Shown: in pieces, positions 8,459 to 17,230 of the stretch
How positions within the stretch are numbered: position 1 is the first letter of the stretch
Layout: each line of letters starts with the position of its first letter
Assembly: GCA_965656875.1 (NCBI GenBank)
Contig: CBFHMJ010000004.1
Coordinates: 1-64,000 of the forward strand
Source: CBFHMJ01 sp965656875
Lineage (GTDB): Bacteria; Pseudomonadota; Gammaproteobacteria; Enterobacterales; Alteromonadaceae
Reading direction: 5' to 3'
Length of the DNA: 64,000 nucleotides
Position numbers and translations under genes: made by a program
Notes under the pieces: model-generated
Database searches by the model: none
What the model was told of the DNA's origin: nothing
The model's input: only the letters and a program-made list of their open reading frames with translations

Positions 8459-8505
8459 GTTAATCGGCTGATTAGTAGCCTTGGTTATTTTTGGCGATTA
8501 GATGT

Positions 8506-8535
8506 AAAAAACAGATCCTGCGGGATCTGTTTTTT
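8506..8535 (+). terminator. Rho-independent terminator of cluster A
   Basis: AACAGATCC (8510-8518) pairs with GGATCTGTT (8523-8531) around TGCG and runs into T residues, 48 bp after the HTH gene. It isolates cluster A from the DUF262 gene. Confidence 0.9.
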
Positions 8536-8590
8536 GTTTCTACTTTGTTTTATATTTCTTGTCTGTTCCTATAAAGATATAAGGATGAAG

Positions 8591-9811
8591 ATGAATAATG
8601 TAAAGCCACTGGTTAGTAGTCAGACGCGAACTGAATCAATGGGTATTGAAACGGTATGTAACAGATTCAGTAGTAATAGAATAGTTATCCCAGATTATCA
8701 ACGAGATGCAGAACAATGGGATCAGAGAAAGCAGTCACTATTTATTGAATCTATAATTAATAATTTAACAATTCCTGCATTTTTCTTTTCTACCAATGAT
8801 GAGGGTAAAAGTGAAGTGGTTGACGGACAGCAACGTTTAACTACTATTTTGTCTTTTTACAGAGGCGACTTAAAGCTGAGTAGTGGATCAGACGTAGTAT
8901 ATTTGGCCCCTCAAGCGAATCACTATAAAGGCAAAAAATTCGACGAATTACCCGAAATTTATAAAAATGCTTTCACTGATTACACCCTGTCGATAATTAA
9001 TCTACCCGAAAATATTGATTTAAATACCAAATTAGAAATTTTTAGGCGAATAAACGAGGGTGGAACTCCGCTAAGTGCTCAAGACATTCGCTTGTCCTAC
9101 TATAGTTCGTCACCATCCGTGTATTTCATTAAACTTGCTGGTCAGTATTCGCAGTCAAAACATATGGATAGAAACGAAAGTGCTGCATCTGCCCGGAATA
9201 TTCATAACCCTTGGAATGAATATGAAAATGCAAAAATTGAGTGGGAGAATTGGTGGGAAGATAAAAAGCTGTCAAAAGGCCAGGTTCCTTCTGAAATGTT
9301 TCTTTGGTATCTCGTTGCAATGAATCGTGAAACTTTGAATTCTTTAGTTGAAGACTCCAGCTCAATGTCGCATTTATCGATAGGCTATCGGGGTGCTACA
9401 GAAGAAATATTAGATATTTTTTGTGCTCAGTTACATCACGATGATGAAAATGCATCCGTGCCTCTGTTGCCAACGTATGAATCTGGATTACAGACTCATT
9501 TTGCACACTATGTTAAATGGATTGAGTTTTTCCTCACAAAAGGAGGAGCTGGACTAAGCGTGGACAAGTACAAGCAGATGGCATTGGCAATCGCTGCATT
9601 AGTTGAGTTGAAAATCAGTATTCATGAAGTAGCAAGCGATTCTAAAGTGAGAGCTAATATTGTCGAGCTAATAAGATTTCCAAGAAAATCTGGAGTGAAA
9701 TGGTTAACGAAGGGATACCCAGAACAAAAAGGACGTTGGGGTGGAGCGAAAGGCCAGAAGGCTCAATGTGAAGCCGCAATAGAAATTATAAAGAACATCG
9801 TTTCAAGCTAA
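8591..9811 (+). CDS. DUF262 (GmrS/ParB-like) defence-type protein
   Basis: 406 residues from ATG 8591, for which AAGGA is well placed; a TTG-initiated extension is rejected. DUF262 hallmarks are present: IVIPDYQRD near the N terminus, EVVDGQQRLTTI (the DGQQR nucleotide-hydrolysis motif) and LEIFRRINEGGTPLSAQDIR. In GmrSD-type type IV restriction this half binds and hydrolyses NTPs while an HNH partner cuts modified DNA. Here the HNH domain is a separate gene 5 bp downstream. The base composition is more AT-rich than flanking genes, consistent with horizontal acquisition. A defence role is inferred from the family. Confidence 0.85.
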   Translation: MNNVKPLVSSQTRTESMGIETVCNRFSSNRIVIPDYQRDAEQWDQRKQSLFIESIINNLTIPAFFFSTNDEGKSEVVDGQQRLTTILSFYRGDLKLSSGSDVVYLAPQANHYKGKKFDELPEIYKNAFTDYTLSIINLPENIDLNTKLEIFRRINEGGTPLSAQDIRLSYYSSSPSVYFIKLAGQYSQSKHMDRNESAASARNIHNPWNEYENAKIEWENWWEDKKLSKGQVPSEMFLWYLVAMNRETLNSLVEDSSSMSHLSIGYRGATEEILDIFCAQLHHDDENASVPLLPTYESGLQTHFAHYVKWIEFFLTKGGAGLSVDKYKQMALAIAALVELKISIHEVASDSKVRANIVELIRFPRKSGVKWLTKGYPEQKGRWGGAKGQKAQCEAAIEIIKNIVSS

Positions 9812-9816
9812 GTACT

Positions 9817-10083
9817 ATGCTGGATTATTTGAGTAAAGTTGATCCTACACAACGTATTTTTCCAGTTGACTGGAAAGAAGCATATTTCTTTGAAAATTAT
9901 AATGATGAGTGTAAGGGATATATTTGTCCGTCATGCGGAAGCGTATTCAAGGGTTCTGCTGGGTTTAAAGGGTTACACGGCGACCATATCTTACCTATAT
10001 CGAAGGGGGGGTTAACTGTGTGGGAAAACCTTCAGTTACTTTGCCGTTCTTGTAATTATTCTAAATCGAATAAAATTGAATGA
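9817..10083 (+). CDS. Small HNH endonuclease, partner of the DUF262 protein
   Basis: 88 residues. It contains CPSCG and CRSCN zinc-binding pairs around the HNH core HGDHILPISKGGLTVWENLQ (H-D-H, then N). This is a complete stand-alone HNH domain of the McrA/HNH_5 type. The gene starts 5 bp after the DUF262 stop, so the pair probably works together as a two-gene version of proteins that carry DUF262 and HNH domains on one chain. Usual GmrD partners carry DUF1524 instead. Confidence 0.85.
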   Translation: MLDYLSKVDPTQRIFPVDWKEAYFFENYNDECKGYICPSCGSVFKGSAGFKGLHGDHILPISKGGLTVWENLQLLCRSCNYSKSNKIE

Positions 10084-10289
10084 AGTTGAATTTCTTATCT
10101 TGATGCGCAGTTTTTCAACTCTCTGCGCATTCCTAACGTAATTTCTCAAATATCCTAGAACTTTCCCCGCCTTGCATCGTCCAATAGCTGGTTGTTTTTA
10201 CGTAGCGCTTACCGGATTCTGGTAGTCAGCTTTTACAAGCAGCGTGATTAATACATTGAATTGATAGCAAAAAGAGAAGGGTGTGGTTG

Positions 10290-10907
10290 ATGACAGGATA
10301 TAAAAAACAGGCCGGAATGGTTAAGCGCAGCGTGGTGAGTTTACTAGCGCTATGGTTGGCCGGGTGTTCACTGACGGAAGACGCCGCACCAGACGACACC
10401 GCAACCACAAACAACCCGAACGAACCGAACTCAATGGAAGCGTACTGTGAAAACAATGACTGCCGACGAGATCACACACTGAACTTTAAGGTCGGCAAAG
10501 AGACATTCGAACAAACGTTACCCATCTACTGGCCTGTGGTGATGGGCGACCGGATTTCACTGTTACCCGGCGATGAAGTGTTTGTCGAGGCCCGGGTCAA
10601 CGAGGGAACATTCACGGATTTTAAACAAGTAGACACAGTGAACGATCCGGCACAAACCATCAGCTTCCGATTTACACAAATGGACGACAGCGACAGCATG
10701 ATGCTGGTGGTCAACAACCCGTTTAAAGAGACGATGAAATACCATGTGATGATGCTGGATTTTGAAGGCAACACCCACGAAACCAGCAGCTGCCCGGTTC
10801 GCCCAGGCATGAGTGTGTTCGAACACTGGCCCCATGTTATTCCTGAAATCGTGATGTTTGATTTTCGGGTGTTGGGTATGACAGACCGGATGACGTGTGA
10901 GTTTTAG
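10290..10907 (+). CDS. Putative outer-membrane lipoprotein, function unknown
   Basis: 205 residues from ATG 10290 (AGAAGG 9 nt upstream; a GTG at 10281 is also in frame). A type II signal peptide ends in LWLAGC, followed by a Thr/Asn/Pro-rich linker DDTATTNNPNEPN. The mature domain has four or more cysteines (EAYCENNDCRRD, SSCPV, MTCEF) that may pair after export. No recognisable domain. It stands alone between the HNH gene and a convergent small membrane gene. Confidence 0.65.
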   Translation: MTGYKKQAGMVKRSVVSLLALWLAGCSLTEDAAPDDTATTNNPNEPNSMEAYCENNDCRRDHTLNFKVGKETFEQTLPIYWPVVMGDRISLLPGDEVFVEARVNEGTFTDFKQVDTVNDPAQTISFRFTQMDDSDSMMLVVNNPFKETMKYHVMMLDFEGNTHETSSCPVRPGMSVFEHWPHVIPEIVMFDFRVLGMTDRMTCEF

Positions 10908-10968
10908 CGGGTTACGTCCTGAGCCAAACCCAACTTAACCTTAACTATCATTAACCGTTGACGGCGAT

Positions 10969-11316
10969 TCAGCGTAAATCGCGAATCGTCAGCGGCCTTC
11001 TGACATGCACGGTAATGACATGCGCCGGACAGAATGCCTGAATAGCTTCCAGCGTACTGTGCGCCTCAAAAATCTGGCTGCATTGCTCGCAGTCGTTGCA
11101 GTGGCGTTTATCGAGGCTAATATCAACGAATTCGCCTTGCTGGCTAATCACTACCTTTCGATGGAACTGCGTATACTGCTGAAAACAGAAACTTATACCG
11201 ATCAAACTCAACGCCATCACTACCAAAATGACGCGATTAAACAGGGATTCAATTGTTCGGCCGGATGGAGCAAATGATGTTGTGAAAGTGGTAAGAGTCC
11301 GTTGCGGATTCGTCAT
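10969..11316 (-). CDS. Small membrane protein with C-x-x-C pair, unknown
   Basis: 115 residues with one membrane helix (~residues 28-48, VILVVMALSLIGISFCF) and a C-terminal ~65-residue domain holding HCNDCEQC and a later AFCPAHV. The cysteine arrangement could bind metal or form disulfides. I do not recognise it. It is convergent with the lipoprotein gene. Confidence 0.5.
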   Translation of the reverse strand: MTNPQRTLTTFTTSFAPSGRTIESLFNRVILVVMALSLIGISFCFQQYTQFHRKVVISQQGEFVDISLDKRHCNDCEQCSQIFEAHSTLEAIQAFCPAHVITVHVRRPLTIRDLR

Positions 11317-11451
11317 TGAATACGGTTCCTTATTCCTTTGTTATTCAGCATGTTAGTTTTAAATGTATTGATAGTAAAGTCAATGACCGGTGGGGCGCGT
11401 AACAGGCGGGAGTGGTTGGTGAAGCGTTGTGATTTTTTGTTGATGAATAAG

Positions 11452-11484
11452 CCAACACCCGATTGATAGCAACTCAGGTGTTGG
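11452..11484. terminator. Hairpin downstream of the 11493 gene
   Basis: CCAACACC (11452-11459) pairs with GGTGTTGG (11477-11484). The T-run lies on the plus side (GGTTTTTG), so as a terminator for the minus-strand gene it is weak; it could act from either direction. Confidence 0.5.
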
Positions 11485-11492
11485 TTTTTGTG

Positions 11493-12239
11493 TTACTGGT
11501 CGCTGGTTTTGCGACGACAGGTAAAATCATTGGTGCAGATTCTCAAGCCGTTTCGTTCGTCAGAACAGGCGTGTTCTATGGTGCATTGATCCACGCCTCT
11601 TTGTTCTAAATCCATTAACCATGTGCCAAATATCGAACTCAATTTGCGACCGAGCTTATTGTCTAAGTCATATGGCAAATCCCCTGAAAACGACAGTGTC
11701 GATGCGTTCGTGACGTGTAACTGGTTTTCGCAACTTATGCCGCCTAACGGGTCAACCGAGAGAATGCAGGCGGCTGTTACTTGCTTATGACCATCAGCTC
11801 GATCATTCAGGAAAAAAAACGTTTGAGTGACGTAATCGCCCGTGAGAATGCTGGCTATGTCATGGATGTTTTTCGCGCCTTGAAACAGTTCAGCCACTGC
11901 CTGGTTTGCTATTTGTTGTTGATATTCAGCGGGCATAGTGTGCAAGGCGGCTAAATACGAGGTTTGAAAATCAAGCAACAACTGCATCGTGATGGCGTTG
12001 GTATCGCAAGAAGTACCGCACGTTACCGTGTGTATAAAATCCACTGATTGGAGAGTACCGCTACCGGCCGGGGCCATAAAGTTGCTCTTAACCTTAAAGT
12101 CAACGTTAACCTCAACGTCGCCATAGGCGGATGGATAGAAAAATGTTCGGTCGTATAGTTGGTTGGAAAAGGCAGGCTGGCAGAACAGGGCAGTAATAAA
12201 TGCGGCAGTGACCACGCTAACAATGCGTAAGTGTTTCAT
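11493..12239 (-). CDS. Secreted cysteine-rich protein, unknown
   Basis: 248 residues with a Sec signal peptide cleaved after PAFS (about residue 25). The mature protein has disulfide-type cysteine pairs (VTCGTSCD, CILS...SCEN, then a C-terminal cluster QCTIEHACSD, RICTNDFTCRR). No catalytic motif is evident. Periplasmic or extracellular location is predicted. It lies just before the leader of array 2 and shows no link to CRISPR function. Confidence 0.6.
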   Translation of the reverse strand: MKHLRIVSVVTAAFITALFCQPAFSNQLYDRTFFYPSAYGDVEVNVDFKVKSNFMAPAGSGTLQSVDFIHTVTCGTSCDTNAITMQLLLDFQTSYLAALHTMPAEYQQQIANQAVAELFQGAKNIHDIASILTGDYVTQTFFFLNDRADGHKQVTAACILSVDPLGGISCENQLHVTNASTLSFSGDLPYDLDNKLGRKLSSIFGTWLMDLEQRGVDQCTIEHACSDERNGLRICTNDFTCRRKTSDQ

Positions 12240-12409
12240 TAAAAGTCCTTATAAAATAGTGCAATACATTAAGTATCAATGCAGGGCCAAATGCTAATTC
12301 ATTTCCCCATATTGTCAACTGGTAGTCTCTATAAAAGCAAAATCTCTGTTGTCGATGATAGGTTCGGCTGTCTTAATGTTTATCGCTTTTGCTTCTTTTA
12401 TCCATTTTC

Positions 12410-12808
12410 GCAACATAGTGTTTGACCTGAAAATAGCAACGTACTATAACAACCGCTGCGCTATGGTCGGGTAGACGCTGTGTTCTTTAACAAGCTGGAA
12501 AAACAACCTGAATAACCTTGAGTTGCCAGGGAATAATCAGGAATAACTGCTGGAATTTACGTCAGGTAAATTTATTGTGATGGCTGGCTTTCAGGGTATT
12601 GTGTTGATAGTTAGAGATATTAGCTGAAAAAAGTTGGTAGATTTTGGTGATTCATCATCGTAATCAGGGTATGTGACAGGAAATATTTATTAAATTAATA
12701 CGTTAGGGAAATTGGTGTTAGTAGCAATTAAGTCATAGGTGTTAAATAGACGTTGGTACATTGATCGAGGGTCTAAAACTGGTTTAGATACAAGTGGATA
12801 GGTTTAGA
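12410..12808 (+). promoter_or_regulatory. Leader of CRISPR array 2
   Basis: This AT-rich region directly precedes the first repeat and is nearly repeated before array 3 (19052-19322). Shared landmarks include GCAACATAGTGTTTGACC at the start, AACAAGCTGGAAAAACAACC, GTTGCCAGGGAATAATCAGG and a 17-bp dyad TCTAAAACTGGTTTAGA (12772-12788) 20 bp before the array. Relative to the array 3 leader it has about 130 extra bases in the middle. It probably holds the array promoter and the spacer-integration determinants. Confidence 0.85.
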
Positions 12809-13447
12809 GTTTTCCCCGCGCTGGCGGGGGTATACCTTATTGAAATCATTTTGCGCGGTTGATGGTGCCGTTTTCCCCGCGCTGGCGGGGGTATACCGTA
12901 CAACGTAACGGACGGTGGTTCGGTACAGGCGTTTTCCCCGCGCTGGCGGGGGTATACCGGCCCCAGTTACCAAGTGTGTTACGCCTTCGTTGTTTTCCCC
13001 GCGCTGGCGGGGGTGTACCGTGCTTTAGCGCATCAATGCTGGATACGGATACGTTTTCCCCGCGCTGGCGGGGGTGTACCGTGGCTTTATACATTGGTTA
13101 ATCCTCTTCGTTTGTTTTCCCCGCGCTGGCGGGGGTATACCGTTGTACAATATTATCTAACATATTGATACCTAGTTTTCCCCGCGCTGGCGGGGGTATA
13201 CCGTCTGAAACTACGCTAGAATTGAACCAACGTATGTTTTCCCCGCGCTGGCGGGGGTTTACCTTTTTCGAGATTGTTGGTTGCGCCGTATGTAGAGTTT
13301 TCCCCGCGCTGGCGGGGGTTTACCAAAAATATATTTGCCATCTTCGACCAGAATACCGTTTTCCCCGCGCTGGCGGGGGTATACCGCACCGTATTGATCA
13401 GAGCCCCAAACGGCAACGGTTTTCCCCGCGCTGGCGGGGGTATACCT
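12809..13447 (+). CRISPR. CRISPR array 2, first block (11 repeats)
   Basis: Repeats start every 61 nt from 12809 to 13419, with ten 32-nt spacers. The 29-nt repeat begins GTTTTCCCCGCGCTGG and ends GGGTATACCG, with variants GTGTACC and TTTACC near the 3' end. CCCCGC pairs with GCGGGG around GCTG, so array 1 differs in the loop (GGGT) but not the stem. A leader lies immediately upstream, giving plus orientation. These are I-E-like repeats; no I-E cas genes are in the window. Confidence 0.97.
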
Positions 13448-13714
13448 GTTAAACAAAGAAAGCTCGCTGTAACTACCGTCCTTGGTGGTGTATTCCTGTC
13501 GGCCGTCCTGGCCTCCACCTCCTCAAGTCCGTTGCAGTGCAACGTTCTTTCGTCGCCCCCTTGCTGGCGGGGGGATACCGGTTTAACTAATGGAAGCTCG
13601 CTGTAACTTACATCCCTGTAGGTGTATTCCTGTCGGCCATCCAGGCCTCCACCTCCTCAAGCCCGTTGCAGTGCAACGTTCTTTCGTCGCCCCCTTGCTG
13701 GCGGGGGTATACCG
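13448..13714 (+). repeat. Two tandem insert units inside array 2
   Basis: Units 13448-13580 and 13581-13714 each consist of about 104 nt of repetitive sequence (GCTCGCTGTAAC, TGTCGGCC, CTCCACCTCCTCAAG and the palindrome GTTGCAGTGCAAC) followed by a divergent repeat that begins GTCGCCCCCTTGCTGG. The second divergent repeat is followed by a normal 32-nt spacer and repeat at 13747, so it sits in CRISPR register. Confidence 0.85.
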
Positions 13715-13746
13715 CGTCCGACGCCCATACCGCTCTTCGATTTGAT

Positions 13747-13897
13747 GTTTTCCCCGCGCTGGCGGGGGTATACCGCCGGTTAAAGACGGCTACATGTGGC
13801 GGACGACGTTTTCCCCGCGCTGGCGGGGGTATACCGCTCGTTATTTGATGCTCCCATCTGCCCCCCCGGTTTTCCCCGCGCTGGCGGGGGTTTACCT
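13747..13897 (+). CRISPR. CRISPR array 2, second block (3 repeats)
   Basis: Canonical repeats at 13747, 13808 and 13869 with 32-nt spacers, plus the spacer 13715-13746 that follows the divergent repeat. The last repeat ends TTTACCT and is followed at once by another insert unit, as the first block is. Confidence 0.93.
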
Positions 13898-14265
13898 GTT
13901 AAACAAAGAAAGCTCGCTGTAACTACCGTCCCTGGTGGTATATTCCTGTCGGCCGTCCTGGCCTCCACCTCCTCAAGTCCGTTGCAGTGCAACGTTCTTT
14001 CGTCGCCCCCTTGCTGGCGGGGGTATACCTGTTAAACAAAGAAAGCTCGCTGTAACTACCGTCCCTGGTGGTTTATTTTTCAGATGCTCGCTGTAACTGC
14101 CGTCCATGGCGGTGTATTCCGGTTCGCCCATCCAGGGGCTCACGCTCAAACCAGCAATAGCAGTGCTATTTCTGATTTTCGCCCAGGCCTCCACCTCCTT
14201 AAGCCCGTTGTTTTTTTGAAGGTAAGGCAACGTTCTTTCGTCGCCCCTCACTGGCGGGGTAAACA
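13898..14265 (+). repeat. Trailer of array 2: further insert units
   Basis: Unit 13898-14030 is a full copy ending in a divergent repeat. From 14031 a second copy is broken after GTCCCTGGTGG and continues as a mosaic variant carrying CTCACGCTCAAACCAGCAAT and a GAAGGTAAGGCAACG segment, ending in CACTGGCGGGGTAAAC. The same mosaic segment recurs at 21260-21540. Non-coding. Confidence 0.75.
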
Positions 14266-14860
14266 AGATCTGCTATGTCGCCGAACTTGCCGCAAAAACA
14301 ATACTCGCCCTGATGGTCCTCCGTCAGGGCGCTGTACTATTCACACCTCCCGGTGTGCTTTTGGATATGAGCGCAATGGCTGGATGCAAAGTGAATAAAC
14401 GTTGGATTCAATGGTAAATTCTCCACGCCCTGACGGGGGACCATCAGGACGAGGGAAATAGAGGCTCGCTGTAACTTACATCCCTGTAGGTGTATTCCTG
14501 TCGGCCGTCCAGGCCTCCACCTCCTTAAGCCCGTTGCTTTTTTGAAGGTAAGGCAACGTTCTTTCGTCGCCCCCTTGCTGGCGGGGGGTTACCAGATCAG
14601 CTATGTCACCAACCTGGCAGCAAAAACAATACTCGCCCTGATGGTCCTCCGTCAGGGCGTTGTACTATTCACACCTCCCGGTGTGCTTTAGGAAATAGGC
14701 GCAGTGTCTGGATGCAAAGTGAATATTCGTTGGATTCAATGGTAAATTCTTCACGCCCTGACGGGGGACTATCAGGGCGAGGGGAATAGAGGCTCGCTGT
14801 AACAGCCGTCTCTGGCGGTGTAATCCGGTTTTGCTGGCGGGGGCAAATTGGTTTCACGCG
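14266..14860. repeat. Mosaic of 145-bp palindromic repeats and one insert unit
   Basis: Palindromic copies at about 14304-14467 and 14632-14797, each introduced by CTATGTC(G/A)CC and CTCGCCCTGATGGTCC, flank an insert-unit copy at 14463-14595. The order insert, CTATGTCGCC, palindromic repeat is the same as after array 1. No gene is supported here; the next gene ends at 14938. Confidence 0.75.
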
Positions 14861-14937
14861 TGAAACTAAATTCCTTGTACTAGTCTTCCCTACTATCGTG
14901 TGGGTTAATCACTGGAATTAATGCTCGTGGCACAAGT

Positions 14938-15252
14938 TTAGTTCAACACGATTGAGGCGGGTAACTGGCGTAGGTTGCCCCGGGCGAATTCGACGCTGAT
15001 GGTGGCGGGTTGTCCGGTGAGAATGGGGTGGCTGAGGGTGTTAAAGCGGTGGAAAAGCTGGCGGTAGAAACTCGCGGTATTTTTATATTGCTGCGACAGC
15101 GGGCGGTAAACCGTGTGGTCATTCACGTTTACTGAAAGGGCCGGTAAGTTTGTGGTCCAGGGTTTACCCTGAAAAAAACGTTTTGTGTCGCCACTATTCA
15201 CCAGGCCTGACAGCACCAGCACAATACACGCCAATAAGGTTGTTTTTACCAT
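14938..15252 (-). CDS. Small membrane-anchored protein, unknown
   Basis: 104 residues from ATG 15252, which lies 4 nt after the stop of the upstream minus-strand gene; a longer frame to 15297 would overlap that gene. One N-terminal helix (TTLLACIVLVLSGLVNS) is followed by a ~80-residue, probably periplasmic, domain. Not recognised. It forms a two-gene unit with 15257-15601. Confidence 0.55.
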   Translation of the reverse strand: MVKTTLLACIVLVLSGLVNSGDTKRFFQGKPWTTNLPALSVNVNDHTVYRPLSQQYKNTASFYRQLFHRFNTLSHPILTGQPATISVEFARGNLRQLPASIVLN

Positions 15253-15256
15253 GCGA

Positions 15257-15601
15257 TTAACGTGGCTCGTTGGTTGATGAGGGCTGAAAATCCGCATCTG
15301 TGATCGTGGCTTTTTTCAATGCTAACCACTCCAGTTTAGCGTGTGTCCGGATGCGATAATTTTCTTCGAAAGCCACCAGCGCGGCTAATAAACCCGAGAG
15401 GGTAAGAATAATGAGTGGTACCGGGGCAGCGATATAGATGCCCATTGATGAGATGGAAAATCCGTCGATGCTAACGAAGAGTTTAGGCAAAAAACCAAGC
15501 AGAATAACCGCGAAAAGAAACCAGCCCGTCCAGGCCATAACGCGTGCGATCAATAAGACCATGCTAAGGTTTTGTGTTGTGATGTTTTTATAAGGTTTCA
15601 T
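15257..15601 (-). CDS. Small two-helix membrane protein, unknown
   Basis: 114 residues. Two hydrophobic helices (VMAWTGWFLFAVILLGFL and IYIAAPVPLIILTLSGLL) are followed by a soluble tail FEENYRIRTHAKLEWLALKK. I do not recognise it. Its stop is 4 nt from the start of the next minus-strand gene, so the two are co-transcribed. The upstream 268-bp gap faces the BlaI-like gene and contains that gene's operator. Confidence 0.55.
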   Translation of the reverse strand: MKPYKNITTQNLSMVLLIARVMAWTGWFLFAVILLGFLPKLFVSIDGFSISSMGIYIAAPVPLIILTLSGLLAALVAFEENYRIRTHAKLEWLALKKATITDADFQPSSTNEPR

Positions 15602-15801
15602 GCTTAACCACTGCCTATTATTGATAATCGAAACAAAAAATCAGTAGAATTTTCATTAAGTTACCTACCAGAAAAATATCGCGGAATTATAGGGACGAAA
15701 ATAACTATCGTCAATATTTCAGGGCCGTATTCACGTTTACCAAAGCGCTGCTTCAGGTTCATGGTATCAAACGAACAACCTTTCTGTTTCTTCATATCAA
15801 G

Positions 15802-15862
15802 CTAAAACCTATTGACTATCGGTTTTAGCTTTGGCCTAATACCCATCCTCAATCGGTTTTAG
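15802..15862 (+). promoter_or_regulatory. BlaI-type operator upstream of the repressor gene
   Basis: CTAAAACC (15802-15809) and GGTTTTAG (15821-15828) are separated by 11 bp. A half-site AATCGGTTTTAG lies at 15851-15862, 7 bp before the start codon. The same arm sequence with the same 11-bp gap occurs twice before the HupE gene, which marks this as the site of the adjacent repressor. This is autoregulation by inference. Confidence 0.75.
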
Positions 15863-15869
15863 CGGAGCG

Positions 15870-16259
15870 ATGATGAAATTAGGTGAGTTAGAAAAATTAG
15901 TGCTTCAGTATTTGTGGAAGCACAAATCAGCGGATGTGAAGCAGGTCTTTGCTCACTTTGAACAAATTCGTGGCGGGAGTTTAAATACTTACCAAAGCAC
16001 GCTGGACCGCCTCTATAAAAAATCGTTACTTAAGCGAGAAAAAATCGGCTATGCATTTCATTATCAACCGAGTGTTGAACGGCATGAGTTGATTGGTCGG
16101 CTGATTAAGTCTGTTACCAGTGATTTTGTTGCCGAGGACGACAACAGCCTGATTGCGGCGTTTTCCTCGATGTCGCAAGAGTTTAACGTCGAGCAATTAT
16201 CCCGGTTGGAAGCGTTGATCGAGGCGCAGAAACAAAAACTGGCTGATGAGAAAGAGTAG
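15870..16259 (+). CDS. BlaI/MecI-family winged-helix repressor
   Basis: 129 residues. The N-terminal winged helix (LGELEKLVLQYLWKHKSADVK, NTYQSTLDRLYKKSLLKREK) is followed by a helical dimerisation tail. The family represses by binding operator dyads and is inactivated by proteolysis triggered by an M56 membrane protease, which is the next gene (3 nt downstream). Here the linked output is a metal-type HupE module rather than a beta-lactamase. ATG at 15870 or 15873. Confidence 0.88.
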   Translation: MMKLGELEKLVLQYLWKHKSADVKQVFAHFEQIRGGSLNTYQSTLDRLYKKSLLKREKIGYAFHYQPSVERHELIGRLIKSVTSDFVAEDDNSLIAAFSSMSQEFNVEQLSRLEALIEAQKQKLADEKE

Positions 16260-16262
16260 CAG

Positions 16263-17213
16263 ATGACGATGGCGGTGTTCTGGAATGTGTTGGCTATTTT
16301 TCTGATGACTTTTGTCGTGGCGAATATTGCGTTATCGGCGTTTTTTTCATTGGTGAGTCAGCAACTTCTGCGCGTTGAAGTCGGTTCTCGTCGGGTGGTG
16401 CTGTGGTTTGTCGTGCTTCTGCCCTGGGTGGTTGGTTTTTTCCTGTCTTTATTTATCTTCCAGTCTTTTGAATATGGCGATTCCCTGATCAATGCCGGGT
16501 TGCCGCACTGGCATCATATGACCGATTTTGCGTGGTCAAGCTGGCATGGTGTGACGGTGGGTCTTGGTGTGTTGTATCTGGTGTATCAGGTTGGCGTTCA
16601 GCTTAAGCGGTTGTTGGTTCATCAGCGAGAAATTGGGGCGTTACTGGGGTTTTCTACCTGCAACCAGCCGGGAATTTACGAAATAGCGTCAGATCAGGCG
16701 GCGGCATTTTCCAGCGGATTTTGGGCGAAACGATGCTTTGTGACGACCGGGTTGATCGATCAGTTATCGCCTGAAGAATACGCGGTGGTTATTCAACATG
16801 AACAGGCGCATCTGGCAACGAATGATCCGTTAAAGAAGTGGTTTTTTGGGTTTTTAGCCTCGTTCTTTATCCGGCCTGTCAGCCAGCGGTTGACCTTGCA
16901 TATGACGCTGGCGATGGAACAAGCGGCAGATAATGCAGTGCAGGAGCGGGGTGTTTCACGGTTATTTGTGGCGTCAACCTTGGTGAAAATCGCCAAATTA
17001 AATGCAGAGAATCGGCTGTTGCAGCGCGAGGATCTGGTGGTGAATTTTGGCGCGGATGTGCTGGAGCAGCGGGTGTATTTTTTGTTGGATAAACTCACGC
17101 TGGAGCCGGTGCATAAAGGCATTACATTTGTGCTGGTGGTGTTATTGGTGGTGCTTTCGACGTCGTCGGTTGATGGTATTCATCATGTGATAGAAACGTT
17201 TTTTAATCACTGA
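16263..17213 (+). CDS. BlaR1-like M56/M48-type membrane metallopeptidase
   Basis: 316 residues with about three N-terminal membrane helices and one at the C terminus (ITFVLVVLLVVLS). The zinc motif is H179-E-Q-A-H183 (IQHEQAHL), followed downstream by MEQAAD as a candidate third-ligand region. It lacks the extracellular penicillin-binding domain of BlaR1, so its inducer must be sensed differently. It is co-transcribed with the repressor, whose cleavage it presumably controls. Confidence 0.8.
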   Translation: MTMAVFWNVLAIFLMTFVVANIALSAFFSLVSQQLLRVEVGSRRVVLWFVVLLPWVVGFFLSLFIFQSFEYGDSLINAGLPHWHHMTDFAWSSWHGVTVGLGVLYLVYQVGVQLKRLLVHQREIGALLGFSTCNQPGIYEIASDQAAAFSSGFWAKRCFVTTGLIDQLSPEEYAVVIQHEQAHLATNDPLKKWFFGFLASFFIRPVSQRLTLHMTLAMEQAADNAVQERGVSRLFVASTLVKIAKLNAENRLLQREDLVVNFGADVLEQRVYFLLDKLTLEPVHKGITFVLVVLLVVLSTSSVDGIHHVIETFFNH

Positions 17214-17230
17214 TTGCGCGTTTTTTTAGC

